From NCBI GenBank assembly GCA_022360715.1, contig JAKSCG010000176.1, forward strand, positions 1 to 33,912: 33,912 nt of DNA. Reading direction: 5' to 3'. The position numbers and the translations under genes were made by a program. Shown here one piece after another: positions 23,981 to 32,439 of the stretch. A model generated the notes under the pieces. The model did not search any database and was not told where the DNA came from. It saw nothing but the letters and a program-made list of their open reading frames with translations. The DNA is from Halanaerobiales bacterium. Lineage in GTDB: Bacteria; Bacillota; Halanaerobiia; Halanaerobiales; DTU029. The number at the start of each line of letters is the position of its first letter. The first letter of the stretch is position 1.

Positions 23981-24769
23981 ATGTTAGACAGGGCTAAACT
24001 GACTTCCCATCTAAACCGTGAAGAAGATCGGATTCTGGGGAATCATATTCTTGATCGGATTGGTATTGTATTGCAGCAGGAGAATACGCAGTCCACCAAT
24101 TTTCTGGATCCGTATGAGCAGGAAATTGCCACCGGTATGCTCAAACAGCTATCCCAGGTCAATTACCTGGTCGATGGCGGCTATCAGGGAGCGGAAAGAA
24201 AGAGGATTACGATCTTTCCGGAATACCTTTTTCCGGACCATATTGAACCACCGGTGGCTATTTTAAGGATTGAGGGGAATTTTAACTTTCATGTAGTCGA
24301 ACACCGTGATTATCTAGGGGCAATCACTGCCCTGGGTATTAAACGGGAGATGCTGGGAGATATCCTGGTCCTGAATACTTTTTCCCAGGTGGTAGTTGCC
24401 GAGGAGTTGCGGGATTTTATTATATTAAACCTGGGGCAGGTCCATCAGGTTCCGGTTGTGGTAACGGAAATAGCTAAAGATGATCTGGTTCTGCCCCCTG
24501 ATAATACTAAGGAAATTAAGGCTACGGTTGCTTCGATGCGGTTGGATGCTGTTGCCAGTGCTGGTTTTGGAGATTCCCGAAGTAAAATTGTCAAATATAT
24601 CAAAAGTGAGAAGGTCAAAGTAAATTGGAAATTAGCAGTTAATCCTGCCCAAAAGGTTGAGGTCAATGATTTAATTTCTCTTCGGGGGAGAGGACGGATT
24701 GAAATTATTAAGGATAATGGCCGCTCCCACCGGGACCGGATTAAACTTATGCTAAAAAAATACAATTAG
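23981..24769 (+). CDS. YlmH family RNA-binding protein with S4 domain
   Basis: A 262-residue protein. The N-terminal two thirds is the YlmH-specific part, with FLDPYEQEIA, FPEYLFP and HRDYLGAITALGIKREMLGDI. The C-terminal S4 RNA-binding domain starts near residue 183 with ASMRLDAVASAGFGDSRSK. In B. subtilis YlmH binds stalled ribosomal complexes and belongs to ribosome quality control; earlier it was named for its link to division genes. The ATG at 23981 has AAAGGAG ahead with a long gap (about 13 bases). It lies between yggT and divIVA as in Bacillus. Confidence 0.93.
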   Translation: MLDRAKLTSHLNREEDRILGNHILDRIGIVLQQENTQSTNFLDPYEQEIATGMLKQLSQVNYLVDGGYQGAERKRITIFPEYLFPDHIEPPVAILRIEGNFNFHVVEHRDYLGAITALGIKREMLGDILVLNTFSQVVVAEELRDFIILNLGQVHQVPVVVTEIAKDDLVLPPDNTKEIKATVASMRLDAVASAGFGDSRSKIVKYIKSEKVKVNWKLAVNPAQKVEVNDLISLRGRGRIEIIKDNGRSHRDRIKLMLKKYN

Positions 24770-24785
24770 GAAGAAGGGATATATT

Positions 24786-25295
24786 ATGCGGATCTCACCA
24801 CTTGATATTTACCATCAGGAGTTCAAAAAGACTACTTTTGGTTATAATGTAACTCAGGTCAATGAATTTCTGGAAGAGGTCGGGATGGCTTATGAAAAAC
24901 TCTTAAAAGAGGTTAACAGCCTCCAGGATGAAAATGAACGGATGAAAGAACGCTTACAAAATTATGAGCAGATGGAAAAGCGCCTGGAAAAGATTTTGAT
25001 AACTGTGCAGGAAACCGCTAAGGAGCAGACTAAACAAGCCCGGCGGGAGGCCGAGCTGATTATTCAGAAAGCAGAGATCAAAGCTGAACAGCTCCGGAAA
25101 GAAGCCCAACAGAACTTACAGGCCGAATATCAAAGTCTCCAGGAACTGAAGGGAAGTAAAGAGTTATTTAGAATCAGATTTAAAACATTATTGGAAAGTC
25201 ACTTGCAGTTGCTGGAGGAGAAAGGAAGTGAGCCAGAGATTGATATCAGTGTTGAGGAAGATATAGCCTCCGGACGAATAGAACTTGATCAATAA
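24786..25295 (+). CDS. divIVA: DivIVA domain-containing cell-pole/septum protein
   Basis: A 169-residue coiled-coil protein. The N-terminal lipid-binding segment RISPLDIYHQEFKKTTFGYN holds the exposed Phe loop used to sense curved membrane. A long coiled coil follows (about 32-125), then an acidic tail. DivIVA marks septa and poles and recruits Min or sporulation proteins. The ATG at 24786 follows AAGAAGGGA. It is the last gene of the ylm run; in Bacillus ileS follows, but here a terminator and an opposite-strand MATE gene do. Confidence 0.93.
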   Translation: MRISPLDIYHQEFKKTTFGYNVTQVNEFLEEVGMAYEKLLKEVNSLQDENERMKERLQNYEQMEKRLEKILITVQETAKEQTKQARREAELIIQKAEIKAEQLRKEAQQNLQAEYQSLQELKGSKELFRIRFKTLLESHLQLLEEKGSEPEIDISVEEDIASGRIELDQ

Positions 25296-25305
25296 CCCTG
25301 GCGAT

Positions 25306-25341
25306 AGTCCTTTTGCCCCGCAGCAAAGGGCTTTTTTCTTT
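25306..25341 (+). terminator. Rho-independent terminator after divIVA
   Basis: An imperfect 11-position stem between 25306-25316 and 25323-25333 with loop CCCGCA is followed by TTTTTTCTTTT from 25332. It lies in the 52-base gap between the convergent divIVA and MATE genes. The minus strand lacks a T run after the hairpin, so it acts on divIVA mainly. Confidence 0.75.
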
Positions 25342-25347
25342 TAGAGT

Positions 25348-26700
25348 TTAAAACATTCTTATTTTGGCCCATTTCATCGCAGTGAAGCGACGGTAAGCGA
25401 TAATCGAAAAGACAACAAAAGAGATTATTTCAGCATAAAAAACGCTAGTAACTCCGTAATCAAAGTAGATCACAAAGAGATAGGTTAAAGGAATAAATAA
25501 AGTCCATAGGCGGAGCGCAGTAATAAACATAATTCCTCTAGTATCACCGGTTCCTCTTAAAGCCCCCCCCAGAATGATCATAAAAGCCAGGGGAGCCTGA
25601 TTAATTCCGGCAATCTGCATTGAATGTGTTGCTTTGTTGATTAGTGCTAACTCGGTCGTAAAGATTTTCAGGATCGGGACCGGGATCGTGATAAAAATTG
25701 CCCCCATGAAAATTCCCCAGATTATTCCCAGTAAGACAGCTGTTTTACCTATGGTGAGGGATCTTTCCGGATTATTTTCTCCCAGATGCTTCCCGACTAA
25801 AGTAGCAGTAGCGATTGAGATACCAATGGCCGGCATAAAAGAGGTTGACTCAATATTGATTAATATCCGAAAAGCTGCTTCGGAAGTTGTGTCCAGTTGT
25901 GAAATAATTATACCGTTAACAAAAAAGGCTAGCTGCATAAATAGTTGTTCCAGGGCAGCGGCATAACTGAAGCGCCAGAGCGGTCTTAAAATATAGCCGG
26001 TAATTTTTAAGTTGGAGAAAACTAGTTTAATCCCACTGGTTCCCTGGGTCAGGATATAAAGGTATAATAGTGCGGCGATGCCCCGGGCGATGGAAGTAGA
26101 TATAGCTGCTCCCTGCACCCCCAGTTCAGGAAAGGGTCCGAAACCGGTGATCAGTAAATAGTTGCCGATTATGTTTAAAATATTGGCCAAACCGGTAATA
26201 AACATCGGTGTTTTGGTATCACCGGCCCCGCGGAGACTGGCGGCTCCGGCAAAGGTGATAAACATAAATAACTGGCTGATCGCAACATTTTCGGAATAAG
26301 AGATCCCCATTGCCATCACTTTTGGTGAAATATCGAAGAGATTTAAAATATTTGGGGCAAAGAAGAGGGTAGTGAGAAAGACGATAATTCCGATCATAAA
26401 ATTAAGGGCTAGATTTTGTCCGACAATTTTATTTAAACGGTGATAGTTTTTTTCTCCATAACTCCTGGCTACCATTGCTGTCGCACCAGCATTAAAGGAT
26501 GAAAAGATGAAGATCAAAGTAAAGACGATCTGATTGGCAAAGCCAACTGCGGCCAAACCTTCGGCGCCGATAAACCTGCTAATCATCAGTGTATCGGCTA
26601 ATCCGACTAAGGTGCTGAGGGCCATTTCAATGATCGCCGGTACGGCCAGGATCAGGATCTGGCGGGTCATTTCTTTATGAAATAGATTGTTGAGTAACAT
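25348..26700 (-). CDS. MATE family efflux transporter
   Basis: A 450-residue membrane protein with twelve predicted helices in two homologous halves, starting with EMTRQILILAVPAIIEMALSTLVGLADTLMI and with the repeat-like SLRGAGDTKTPM and ALRGTGDTRG turns, one in each half. These are MATE/NorM-DinF hallmarks; members export drugs or metabolites in exchange for Na+ or H+. The substrate is unknown. The ATG (26700-26698) has GAAAGGAAAAAAG ahead. It is the only large gene on the minus strand and occupies the place of ileS in the Bacillus order, which points to a later insertion or rearrangement. Confidence 0.95.
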   Translation of the reverse strand: MLLNNLFHKEMTRQILILAVPAIIEMALSTLVGLADTLMISRFIGAEGLAAVGFANQIVFTLIFIFSSFNAGATAMVARSYGEKNYHRLNKIVGQNLALNFMIGIIVFLTTLFFAPNILNLFDISPKVMAMGISYSENVAISQLFMFITFAGAASLRGAGDTKTPMFITGLANILNIIGNYLLITGFGPFPELGVQGAAISTSIARGIAALLYLYILTQGTSGIKLVFSNLKITGYILRPLWRFSYAAALEQLFMQLAFFVNGIIISQLDTTSEAAFRILINIESTSFMPAIGISIATATLVGKHLGENNPERSLTIGKTAVLLGIIWGIFMGAIFITIPVPILKIFTTELALINKATHSMQIAGINQAPLAFMIILGGALRGTGDTRGIMFITALRLWTLFIPLTYLFVIYFDYGVTSVFYAEIISFVVFSIIAYRRFTAMKWAKIRMF

Positions 26701-26805
26701 TGACTTTTTTCCTTTCGGCTTAAAATAAGACAGTCTATATCATATCATAATTTTGGGCAAGGATAAAGTATTTATTTTACGATTTTTGCTGATTAGAAGC
26801 CTTAC

Positions 26806-26836
26806 TGAATATTAGTATTACTTCTCTGGCATAATA
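26806..26836 (+). promoter_or_regulatory. Candidate sigma-G promoter
   Basis: TGAATA at 26806-26811, an 18-base spacer and CATAATA at 26830-26836 match the B. subtilis sigma-G consensus TGAATA-N17/18-CATACTA at 12 of 13 positions. The predicted start near 26843 leaves a 16-base leader with the ribosome binding site AGGTGGAT. It would drive the DUF5665 gene and the YteA/YlyA-like gene behind it. Confidence 0.5.
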
Positions 26837-26858
26837 ACAAACAGGCAGGTGGATCGGG

Positions 26859-27143
26859 ATGATTAAGACAGATAAACAAGAAATTCTGGAAAAATTAGAG
26901 GAGCTAGCGGAGCGGATTCAGGATATCAATATTGCCGAATATATTGAATTAGTTCGTTCTCCCCGCCGGATGCTTTTGATCAATTTTATTGCCGGTCTGG
27001 CCAGAGGGTTAGGGATCGCGATTGGAGCAACGGTGCTTGGTGCGATTTTCTTGTTTTTTTTGTTTGGTTTAGCCCAGTCTAATATACCATTGATCGCTGA
27101 ATTTGTTGCCAAAATTATCAAAATCGTTGAAACCTATATGTGA
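26859..27143 (+). CDS. DUF5665 domain-containing small membrane protein
   Basis: A 94-residue protein. An N-terminal charged helix (residues 1-33) is followed by the conserved block SPRRMLLINFIAGLARGLGIAIG, then a hydrophobic helix (about 53-75) and an amphipathic end. The PRR...NF..G.ARG.G pattern is that of DUF5665, found in spore-forming Bacillota and of unknown function. The ATG at 26859 has AGGTGGAT 4-6 bases ahead. Just 12 bases separate it from the zinc-finger gene, and both lie behind a sigma-G-like promoter, so a forespore role is an attractive inference. Confidence 0.8.
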   Translation: MIKTDKQEILEKLEELAERIQDINIAEYIELVRSPRRMLLINFIAGLARGLGIAIGATVLGAIFLFFLFGLAQSNIPLIAEFVAKIIKIVETYM

Positions 27144-27155
27144 GGAGCAAAGACT

Positions 27156-27644
27156 TTGCAACAACGTAAACTTAATTTTTACCGCACTAGACTGCTTCAA
27201 GAAAAAAGCCGTCTACAAAAAGAGATCGAGAGATTAACCGATGAAGAAAGGCTTAGTTTAAAGGAATCGGCAGGGGAAATGTCAGCTTATGATAATCATC
27301 CGGCCGATAATGCCTCTAATACTTTGGAACGGGAGTTAGATCTAGGAATAAAGAATAATACAATTGCCCTTTACACTCAGGTTAAGAATGCTCTGGCCCA
27401 GATCGAGACAGGAAGATATGGGTTTTGCCAGAGCTGTGGTAAAGAAATTAAGGATTCCCGGCTGGAGGTCGTACCATATACCAGTTTCTGTATTAACTGT
27501 CAAGAAGCTCAGGAGGAAAGGGAGCTGGTTCAAGAGAGGCCAGTAGCTGAAGAAGTATTATACCCACCCTTTGGCCGGGGACTAAAGGAAGAGATTGCTC
27601 AGATTGACTATGAGGGTGAAGATGGATGGCTGGATCGTCGCTAA
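27156..27644 (+). CDS. TraR/DksA-type zinc-finger protein (YteA/YlyA family)
   Basis: A 162-residue DksA-like protein. An N-terminal coiled coil with the acidic tip DNHPAD (46-51) is followed by a four-Cys zinc finger (C91, C94, C112, C115). The C-terminal tail is acidic (YEGEDGW). DksA-like proteins enter the RNA polymerase secondary channel. The next genes are lspA, rluD-type, pyrR and permease, the order of B. subtilis ylyA-lspA-ylyB-pyrR-pyrP, so it is placed like YlyA, which is reported to bind RNA polymerase and adjust spore germination genes. The TTG start at 27156 has GAGGAG 8 bases ahead. Confidence 0.85.
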   Translation: MQQRKLNFYRTRLLQEKSRLQKEIERLTDEERLSLKESAGEMSAYDNHPADNASNTLERELDLGIKNNTIALYTQVKNALAQIETGRYGFCQSCGKEIKDSRLEVVPYTSFCINCQEAQEERELVQERPVAEEVLYPPFGRGLKEEIAQIDYEGEDGWLDRR

Positions 27645-27650
27645 GCTATA

Positions 27651-27679
27651 TTGTTTTATGGCCAGCATTGTGTTAAAAT
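27651..27679 (+). promoter_or_regulatory. Candidate sigma-A promoter of lspA
   Basis: TTGTTT at 27651-27656, a 17-base spacer and TAAAAT at 27674-27679, with an upstream TG at 27671-27672 in the extended -10 position. It sits directly after the zinc-finger gene and would let lspA and the pseudouridine synthase gene be read in growing cells. Confidence 0.55.
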
Positions 27680-27697
27680 GGGGTGGGGGTTTAGCTT

Positions 27698-28132
27698 ATG
27701 TGCTATTTTATTATGCTTATGGTAACTTTTTGTGATCAATTGATTAAAGCCTTAATCCGAAGTAATTTTTTGCTTTATCAATCTATACCGCTGGTTAGCG
27801 ATGTTTTTCACCTAACTTATGTTCAAAATACCGGGGCTGGTTTTGGCATCCTGGCCGGGCGACAGAATTTTTTTATTATTATTGCTGGGTTGATTATTAC
27901 CGGATTATTAATCTATAAATACCAGGCGGCTGATAATCGCCTCCTTGACCTGGCTTTGGGTCTGATTATCGGCGGAGCCCTGGGTAATGTTATTGATCGG
28001 ATCTTCCTGGGTTATGTGGTTGATTACCTGGATTTTCGGATCTGGCCGGTTTTTAACCTGGCTGATGCAATGATCGTAATTGGCAGCGGGATTTTTATCT
28101 TTTATTTTTGGAAGGTTGAGCAGTCAGCATGA
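27698..28132 (+). CDS. lspA: Prolipoprotein signal peptidase LspA (signal peptidase II)
   Basis: A 144-residue membrane aspartyl protease that removes signal peptides from lipoproteins after diacylglyceryl transfer. Four helices, VQNTGAGFGI, GGALGNVIDR and the two catalytic Asp positions, D109 in YVVDYLDF and D123 in FNLADA, are seen. The spacing between the two Asp is somewhat shorter than in E. coli. The N-terminus is also short: the Asp of the first-helix motif DQLIK comes at residue 13. The ATG at 27698 has GGTGGGGG 8 bases ahead. Confidence 0.95.
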   Translation: MCYFIMLMVTFCDQLIKALIRSNFLLYQSIPLVSDVFHLTYVQNTGAGFGILAGRQNFFIIIAGLIITGLLIYKYQAADNRLLDLALGLIIGGALGNVIDRIFLGYVVDYLDFRIWPVFNLADAMIVIGSGIFIFYFWKVEQSA

Positions 28133-28148
28133 ACCAGGGTGAGTGCTA

Positions 28149-29066
28149 ATGGATATAATATTTTTAAAGGTTAAAGAGGACGGGCAGGGAAAGAGGTTAG
28201 ATAAATATTTGGCGCTTGTGCAAACTGAGCTGTCCCGTTCCTATATCCAAAAACTATTGGAAGATAAAAGGGTTTATGTTAATGAGCAGTTAATGAAAGG
28301 GAGTTATAAGGTAAAAAGGGGTGATCAGATCAGACTGGAACTTCCTGAACCCAGTTTACCAGAGATAAAACCGTTCGTGATGGAACTGGATATTATTTAT
28401 GAAGATATTGATTTAATTGTTGTTAATAAAGCGGCTGGTTTAATCGTTCATCCGGTTCCTGGCAATACAGAATATTCACTGGTTAATGCCTTAATGGCTT
28501 ATACGGACCAGCTTTCCGGAATTAATGGGGTGAAGAGACCGGGGATTGTGCATCGGCTGGACAAAGACACCTCTGGTGTGCTGGTGGTGGCTAAAAATGA
28601 TCAAAGCCATCGCGCCTTAGTAAAGCAGTTTAAAAATCGCCAGACGCAAAAAATTTATCATGCCATTGTTAAAGGGAAACTTCCCTATCAAAAAGGGAAA
28701 ATTGATGCCCCGATCGGCCGTAATCCTACTTTTAGAAAAAAGATGGCGGTGATTAGTCAGAACAGCAAGAAAGCAATTACCCATTTTCAGGTATTGGAAC
28801 GGTTAGGGGATTTTACTTATGTCGAAGTTAAGATTGAAACTGGCCGAACTCATCAGATTAGGGTTCATTTTTCCTATCTGGGTTACCCGGTACTCGGAGA
28901 CGATAAATATGGTCGGAATCGAAATCAATCAAGAGCGCCAAGACAGATGCTTCATGCCTATAAATTGGGTTTATATCACCCCGGCACCGGAAACTGGCTG
29001 GAATTTACCGCCCCGCTCCCGGCTGATTTTAAAAGTGCTCTCCTTGAACTTAAAAAAGTTCCTTGA
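28149..29066 (+). CDS. RluA/RluD family 23S rRNA pseudouridine synthase (YlyB)
   Basis: A 305-residue pseudouridine synthase. An S4 domain occupies about residues 10-75 (RLDKYLALVQTELSRSYIQKLL). The catalytic Asp is D138 in GIVHRLDKDTSGVLVVAK, and ETGRTHQIRVHF and LGDDKYG follow. By family it probably modifies 23S rRNA as RluD does, but the exact site cannot be read from sequence. ATG 28149 has GGGTGA 6 bases ahead; the upstream in-frame GTG 28143 touches that site. The stop codon lies inside the -35 of the pyrR promoter. Confidence 0.93.
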   Translation: MDIIFLKVKEDGQGKRLDKYLALVQTELSRSYIQKLLEDKRVYVNEQLMKGSYKVKRGDQIRLELPEPSLPEIKPFVMELDIIYEDIDLIVVNKAAGLIVHPVPGNTEYSLVNALMAYTDQLSGINGVKRPGIVHRLDKDTSGVLVVAKNDQSHRALVKQFKNRQTQKIYHAIVKGKLPYQKGKIDAPIGRNPTFRKKMAVISQNSKKAITHFQVLERLGDFTYVEVKIETGRTHQIRVHFSYLGYPVLGDDKYGRNRNQSRAPRQMLHAYKLGLYHPGTGNWLEFTAPLPADFKSALLELKKVP

Positions 29067-29091
29067 CAGATTTAGGATCATCTGATATATT
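29063..29091 (+). promoter_or_regulatory. Sigma-A promoter of pyrR
   Basis: TTGACA (perfect) at 29063-29068, a 17-base spacer and TATATT at 29086-29091, with TG at 29083-29084 as in extended -10 sites. It is the best sigma-A match in the window and needs to be strong, because output is trimmed by the attenuator that follows. Confidence 0.85.
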
Positions 29092-29104
29092 TATATCAAA
29101 TAAT

Positions 29105-29779
<675 letters not shown>

Positions 29780-29840
29780 ACGCACCCTGAAAAGTTGTAA
29801 TAACAGTTAAATTACTAGTGATGAAAGGGGATTATATCAA

Positions 29841-31040
29841 ATGAAGTCTAAAAATATCTTATTAGGTTTGGAGCTATTTGCGATCTGTTTTGGGGCAACT
29901 GTTTTGGTCCCGATTCTGACCAATATACCTACCTCAGTAGTTCTTTTTACTGCCGGTGTCTCAACTTTAATTATGCATTATTTTGCTAAAGGAGAATATG
30001 GCGCCCCGATTATTTTCCTGGGTTCAAGCTTTGCTTATATTGCGCCAATTCTCTATGTCCAGCAAACCTGGGATATGGGTTCGGTTTTTTTCGCGCTTGG
30101 TTTAGCAGGTTTAGTGAAGGTTATCTTCTCCAGGGTCGTGAAATATTGTGGAAGTGAATTGATTGCTGAGAAATTATTCCCACCGGTTGTTTTTGGCTCA
30201 ATGATTACCCTGATCGGATTAACTTTGGTTAATACCGGGCTGGAGATGGCCGGGAATAATTGGCTCCTGGCCATTATCACCCTGGTCGTTGCCGGTGTTT
30301 TAATGGTTTTTAGCAAAGGTATTCCCAATTTATTTTCAGTGTTAATTGCGGTTGGAGTCGGTTATATCGTCGCCCTGCTGATGGGGGAAATAACGTTCAC
30401 TAGTCTCCCTTTACTCAGATTACCTGAATTTAGTGCCCCCCGGGTCAACTGGCAAGCGGCCCTTTATATGCTCCCCTTTGCCCTGGCCCCTACAATGGAG
30501 CATTTTGGAGATATTTTTGCGATTAGTGAAGCGACTGCTAAACCCTATTACAAGTCACCCGGTATTCACCGGACCATGTTAATAGACGGGATCGGTACTA
30601 TTTTTTCACTGGTCGGTTCAGTTCCCAATACTACTTATTCGGAAGGTGTTTCTGCGGTTAATCTATTAAAGATTAAAGATGCGAAAGTGGCAAGAAATGC
30701 CGGGATCTGGGCAATTCTCTTCAGCTTTATCGGAGTATTAAGTGCCTTCCTCCAGTCAATCCCGATCGCCGTAATTGGTGGTGTAATGGTGATCCTCTTC
30801 GGTAGTATCGCGACCATTGGATTAAAGAGTTTTGTCCGGGAAGGGGTCGATTTTAATCAATCCCGGAATATTTTAACTACCGCCCTCATGTTTGTTTTTG
30901 GTCTCGGTAATGTTAAAGTTTGGGAGTTTTCCGGGGTCGGTCTGGCTGCTTTAATTGGCTTAAGTCTCCAGATTATCTTTCTACTCTATGATTCCTTCAA
31001 AGGTAATGAACCCCAGCAAGTTGAACTGGCGGAAAATTAG
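29841..31040 (+). CDS. NCS2 family uracil permease (UraA/PyrP type)
   Basis: A 399-residue nucleobase:cation symporter with about 14 membrane segments. FGATVLVPILT at the start, the PTMEHFGDIFAISEA segment that carries the substrate Glu (TMEHFGD) and the PNTTYSEGVSAVN motif place it in the UraA branch of NCS2. Uracil is the likely substrate because it follows pyrR, as pyrP does in B. subtilis; the family also takes xanthine or uric acid, so the substrate remains inferred. The ATG at 29841 has AAAGGGG 10 bases ahead. No second attenuator lies in the 61-base gap, so it depends on the pyrR leader. Confidence 0.9.
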   Translation: MKSKNILLGLELFAICFGATVLVPILTNIPTSVVLFTAGVSTLIMHYFAKGEYGAPIIFLGSSFAYIAPILYVQQTWDMGSVFFALGLAGLVKVIFSRVVKYCGSELIAEKLFPPVVFGSMITLIGLTLVNTGLEMAGNNWLLAIITLVVAGVLMVFSKGIPNLFSVLIAVGVGYIVALLMGEITFTSLPLLRLPEFSAPRVNWQAALYMLPFALAPTMEHFGDIFAISEATAKPYYKSPGIHRTMLIDGIGTIFSLVGSVPNTTYSEGVSAVNLLKIKDAKVARNAGIWAILFSFIGVLSAFLQSIPIAVIGGVMVILFGSIATIGLKSFVREGVDFNQSRNILTTALMFVFGLGNVKVWEFSGVGLAALIGLSLQIIFLLYDSFKGNEPQQVELAEN

Positions 31041-31067
31041 TTAGAGCTTATTAATAAAAATTTTTCT

Positions 31068-31095
31068 CCCCGTTTTTAACGGGGATTTTATTTTT
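31068..31095 (+). terminator. Rho-independent terminator after the uracil permease
   Basis: A CCCCG stem (31068-31072) pairs with CGGGG (31080-31084), extended by two inner T-A pairs around a TTT loop. ATTTTATTTTT follows. It ends the pyrR unit. Confidence 0.85.
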
Positions 31096-31200
31096 CCTAG
31101 CAGGATTTATCTCAATATAATCGAAATAATAAATGTAGCCGGATCATAATCTTCCTTATTGGGAGTTAGCGAAAACTTGAGCAAAGGAGAGTGGAATTTG

Positions 31201-32403
31201 ATGGTTGAATATCGGCCGCTTAATCAAAATGAACAAGGGCTTTTTTTCCAGTTGGCTAACTATGCTTTTACGCCGGAAAAAGGTAAATCAGCTGCGCAAA
31301 AACAGGAGGAAGAGGCGGAGATATATGGTGAATTAAAAGGGGTTTTTGCCAGTAACAGGCTTTTGGCCACTTATCAGCTTCTCCCGTTGGAGTGTAAAGT
31401 CCGCGGTCAGTGGTTGCAACTGGGGGGAATCGGTGATGTTGTATCCCCTCCGGAAAACCGACGAAAGGGTTATATTGGACAGATGTTAACATTTTCTTTG
31501 CAGGAGATGCGTGAGCGGGGAATGTTTTTATCAGCACTCTGGCCCTTTTCCTATCCGTTTTACCGCAAGTATGGCTGGGAAACTGTTTCTGCTTTTAAGC
31601 GCTATACCCTTAGACCTGATTCACTACAATTTAGCGATCAAATCCGGGGGGAGTTTGTCCGACTGACTAGCGATAATTTTAGCCAACTTGCTAAAATATA
31701 TCAGTTACACCATAAGCAATATGACCTGGAGTTGAAACGGGATAGTCGGTGGTGGCAACGGATTATCGAGCAGAATAAAAAGCGTGAAAAATATGTCTAT
31801 TTGTGGGAAGAGGACGGAGAAGCCAGGGGATACATTATCTATTCGATTAAGGTTGTTAATAAGGGAGGTGATGGTAAAGAACTCCTGGTCAGGGAGATGG
31901 CTGCGGCAGACTATACTGCCTATCGACAGTTATTAAGATTTCTTTTTTACCACGATTCCCAGGTTAAGACAATCACTTGGTCTGCTCCACTCAATGACCC
32001 CTTAGCGAAAATCTTACCCAGCCCATGGATTGATCAGCATCAATATAATGCGGGAGCAATGTTCCGCGTCGTTGATGTCGAGGGTATTTTTAACCGGATA
32101 ACTTATCCGGCCGGACCGGAGCTTATCCTATATTTTACCATTAATGATTTAATTGCTCCCTGGAATAACGGTAATTACCGTTTAGAGGTAAAGGGGGGAA
32201 AAGGGCGATGTTCAAAGGTGGTTTCAGCGGTAACAATTGATTTTACGATCGATATCAATCGACTGGCTCCGGTTGTTATTGGATTTATGACTCCATATGA
32301 GGCGGAGCAACTGGGGTATTTAACGACTCGCAATGGCAAGATAAGCGAGAAGTTGCAAGCATTATTGCCCGGTAGAGATACATATTTTTATGAGTTTTTT
32401 TAG
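31201..32403 (+). CDS. Eis-like GNAT N-acetyltransferase with C-terminal sterol-carrier-like domain (copy 1)
   Basis: A 400-residue three-part protein of the Eis/DUF4111-like enhanced GNAT type. The first GNAT domain has the acetyl-CoA block VSPPENRRKGYIGQML, followed by LSALWPFSYPFYRKYGWE. A second, degenerate GNAT domain spans about residues 150-290 and an SCP2-like C-terminal domain about 295-400. The chain ends in Phe (YEFF); in mycobacterial Eis the terminal Phe carboxylate serves as catalytic base. Acceptors of Eis proteins include aminoglycosides and lysines; the one here is unknown. ATG 31201 has AAAGGAGAG 9 bases ahead. TATAAT at 31116-31121 may be its -10. Confidence 0.85.
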   Translation: MVEYRPLNQNEQGLFFQLANYAFTPEKGKSAAQKQEEEAEIYGELKGVFASNRLLATYQLLPLECKVRGQWLQLGGIGDVVSPPENRRKGYIGQMLTFSLQEMRERGMFLSALWPFSYPFYRKYGWETVSAFKRYTLRPDSLQFSDQIRGEFVRLTSDNFSQLAKIYQLHHKQYDLELKRDSRWWQRIIEQNKKREKYVYLWEEDGEARGYIIYSIKVVNKGGDGKELLVREMAAADYTAYRQLLRFLFYHDSQVKTITWSAPLNDPLAKILPSPWIDQHQYNAGAMFRVVDVEGIFNRITYPAGPELILYFTINDLIAPWNNGNYRLEVKGGKGRCSKVVSAVTIDFTIDINRLAPVVIGFMTPYEAEQLGYLTTRNGKISEKLQALLPGRDTYFYEFF

Positions 32404-32439
32404 GATGGTTTTATTACAGAAAGAAAGGGTGGCAAGATC

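Noticed and set aside
29780..29840. Second PyrR attenuator between pyrR and the permease
   Set aside because: No GAGGCU loop, hairpin or T run is present in the 61 bases.
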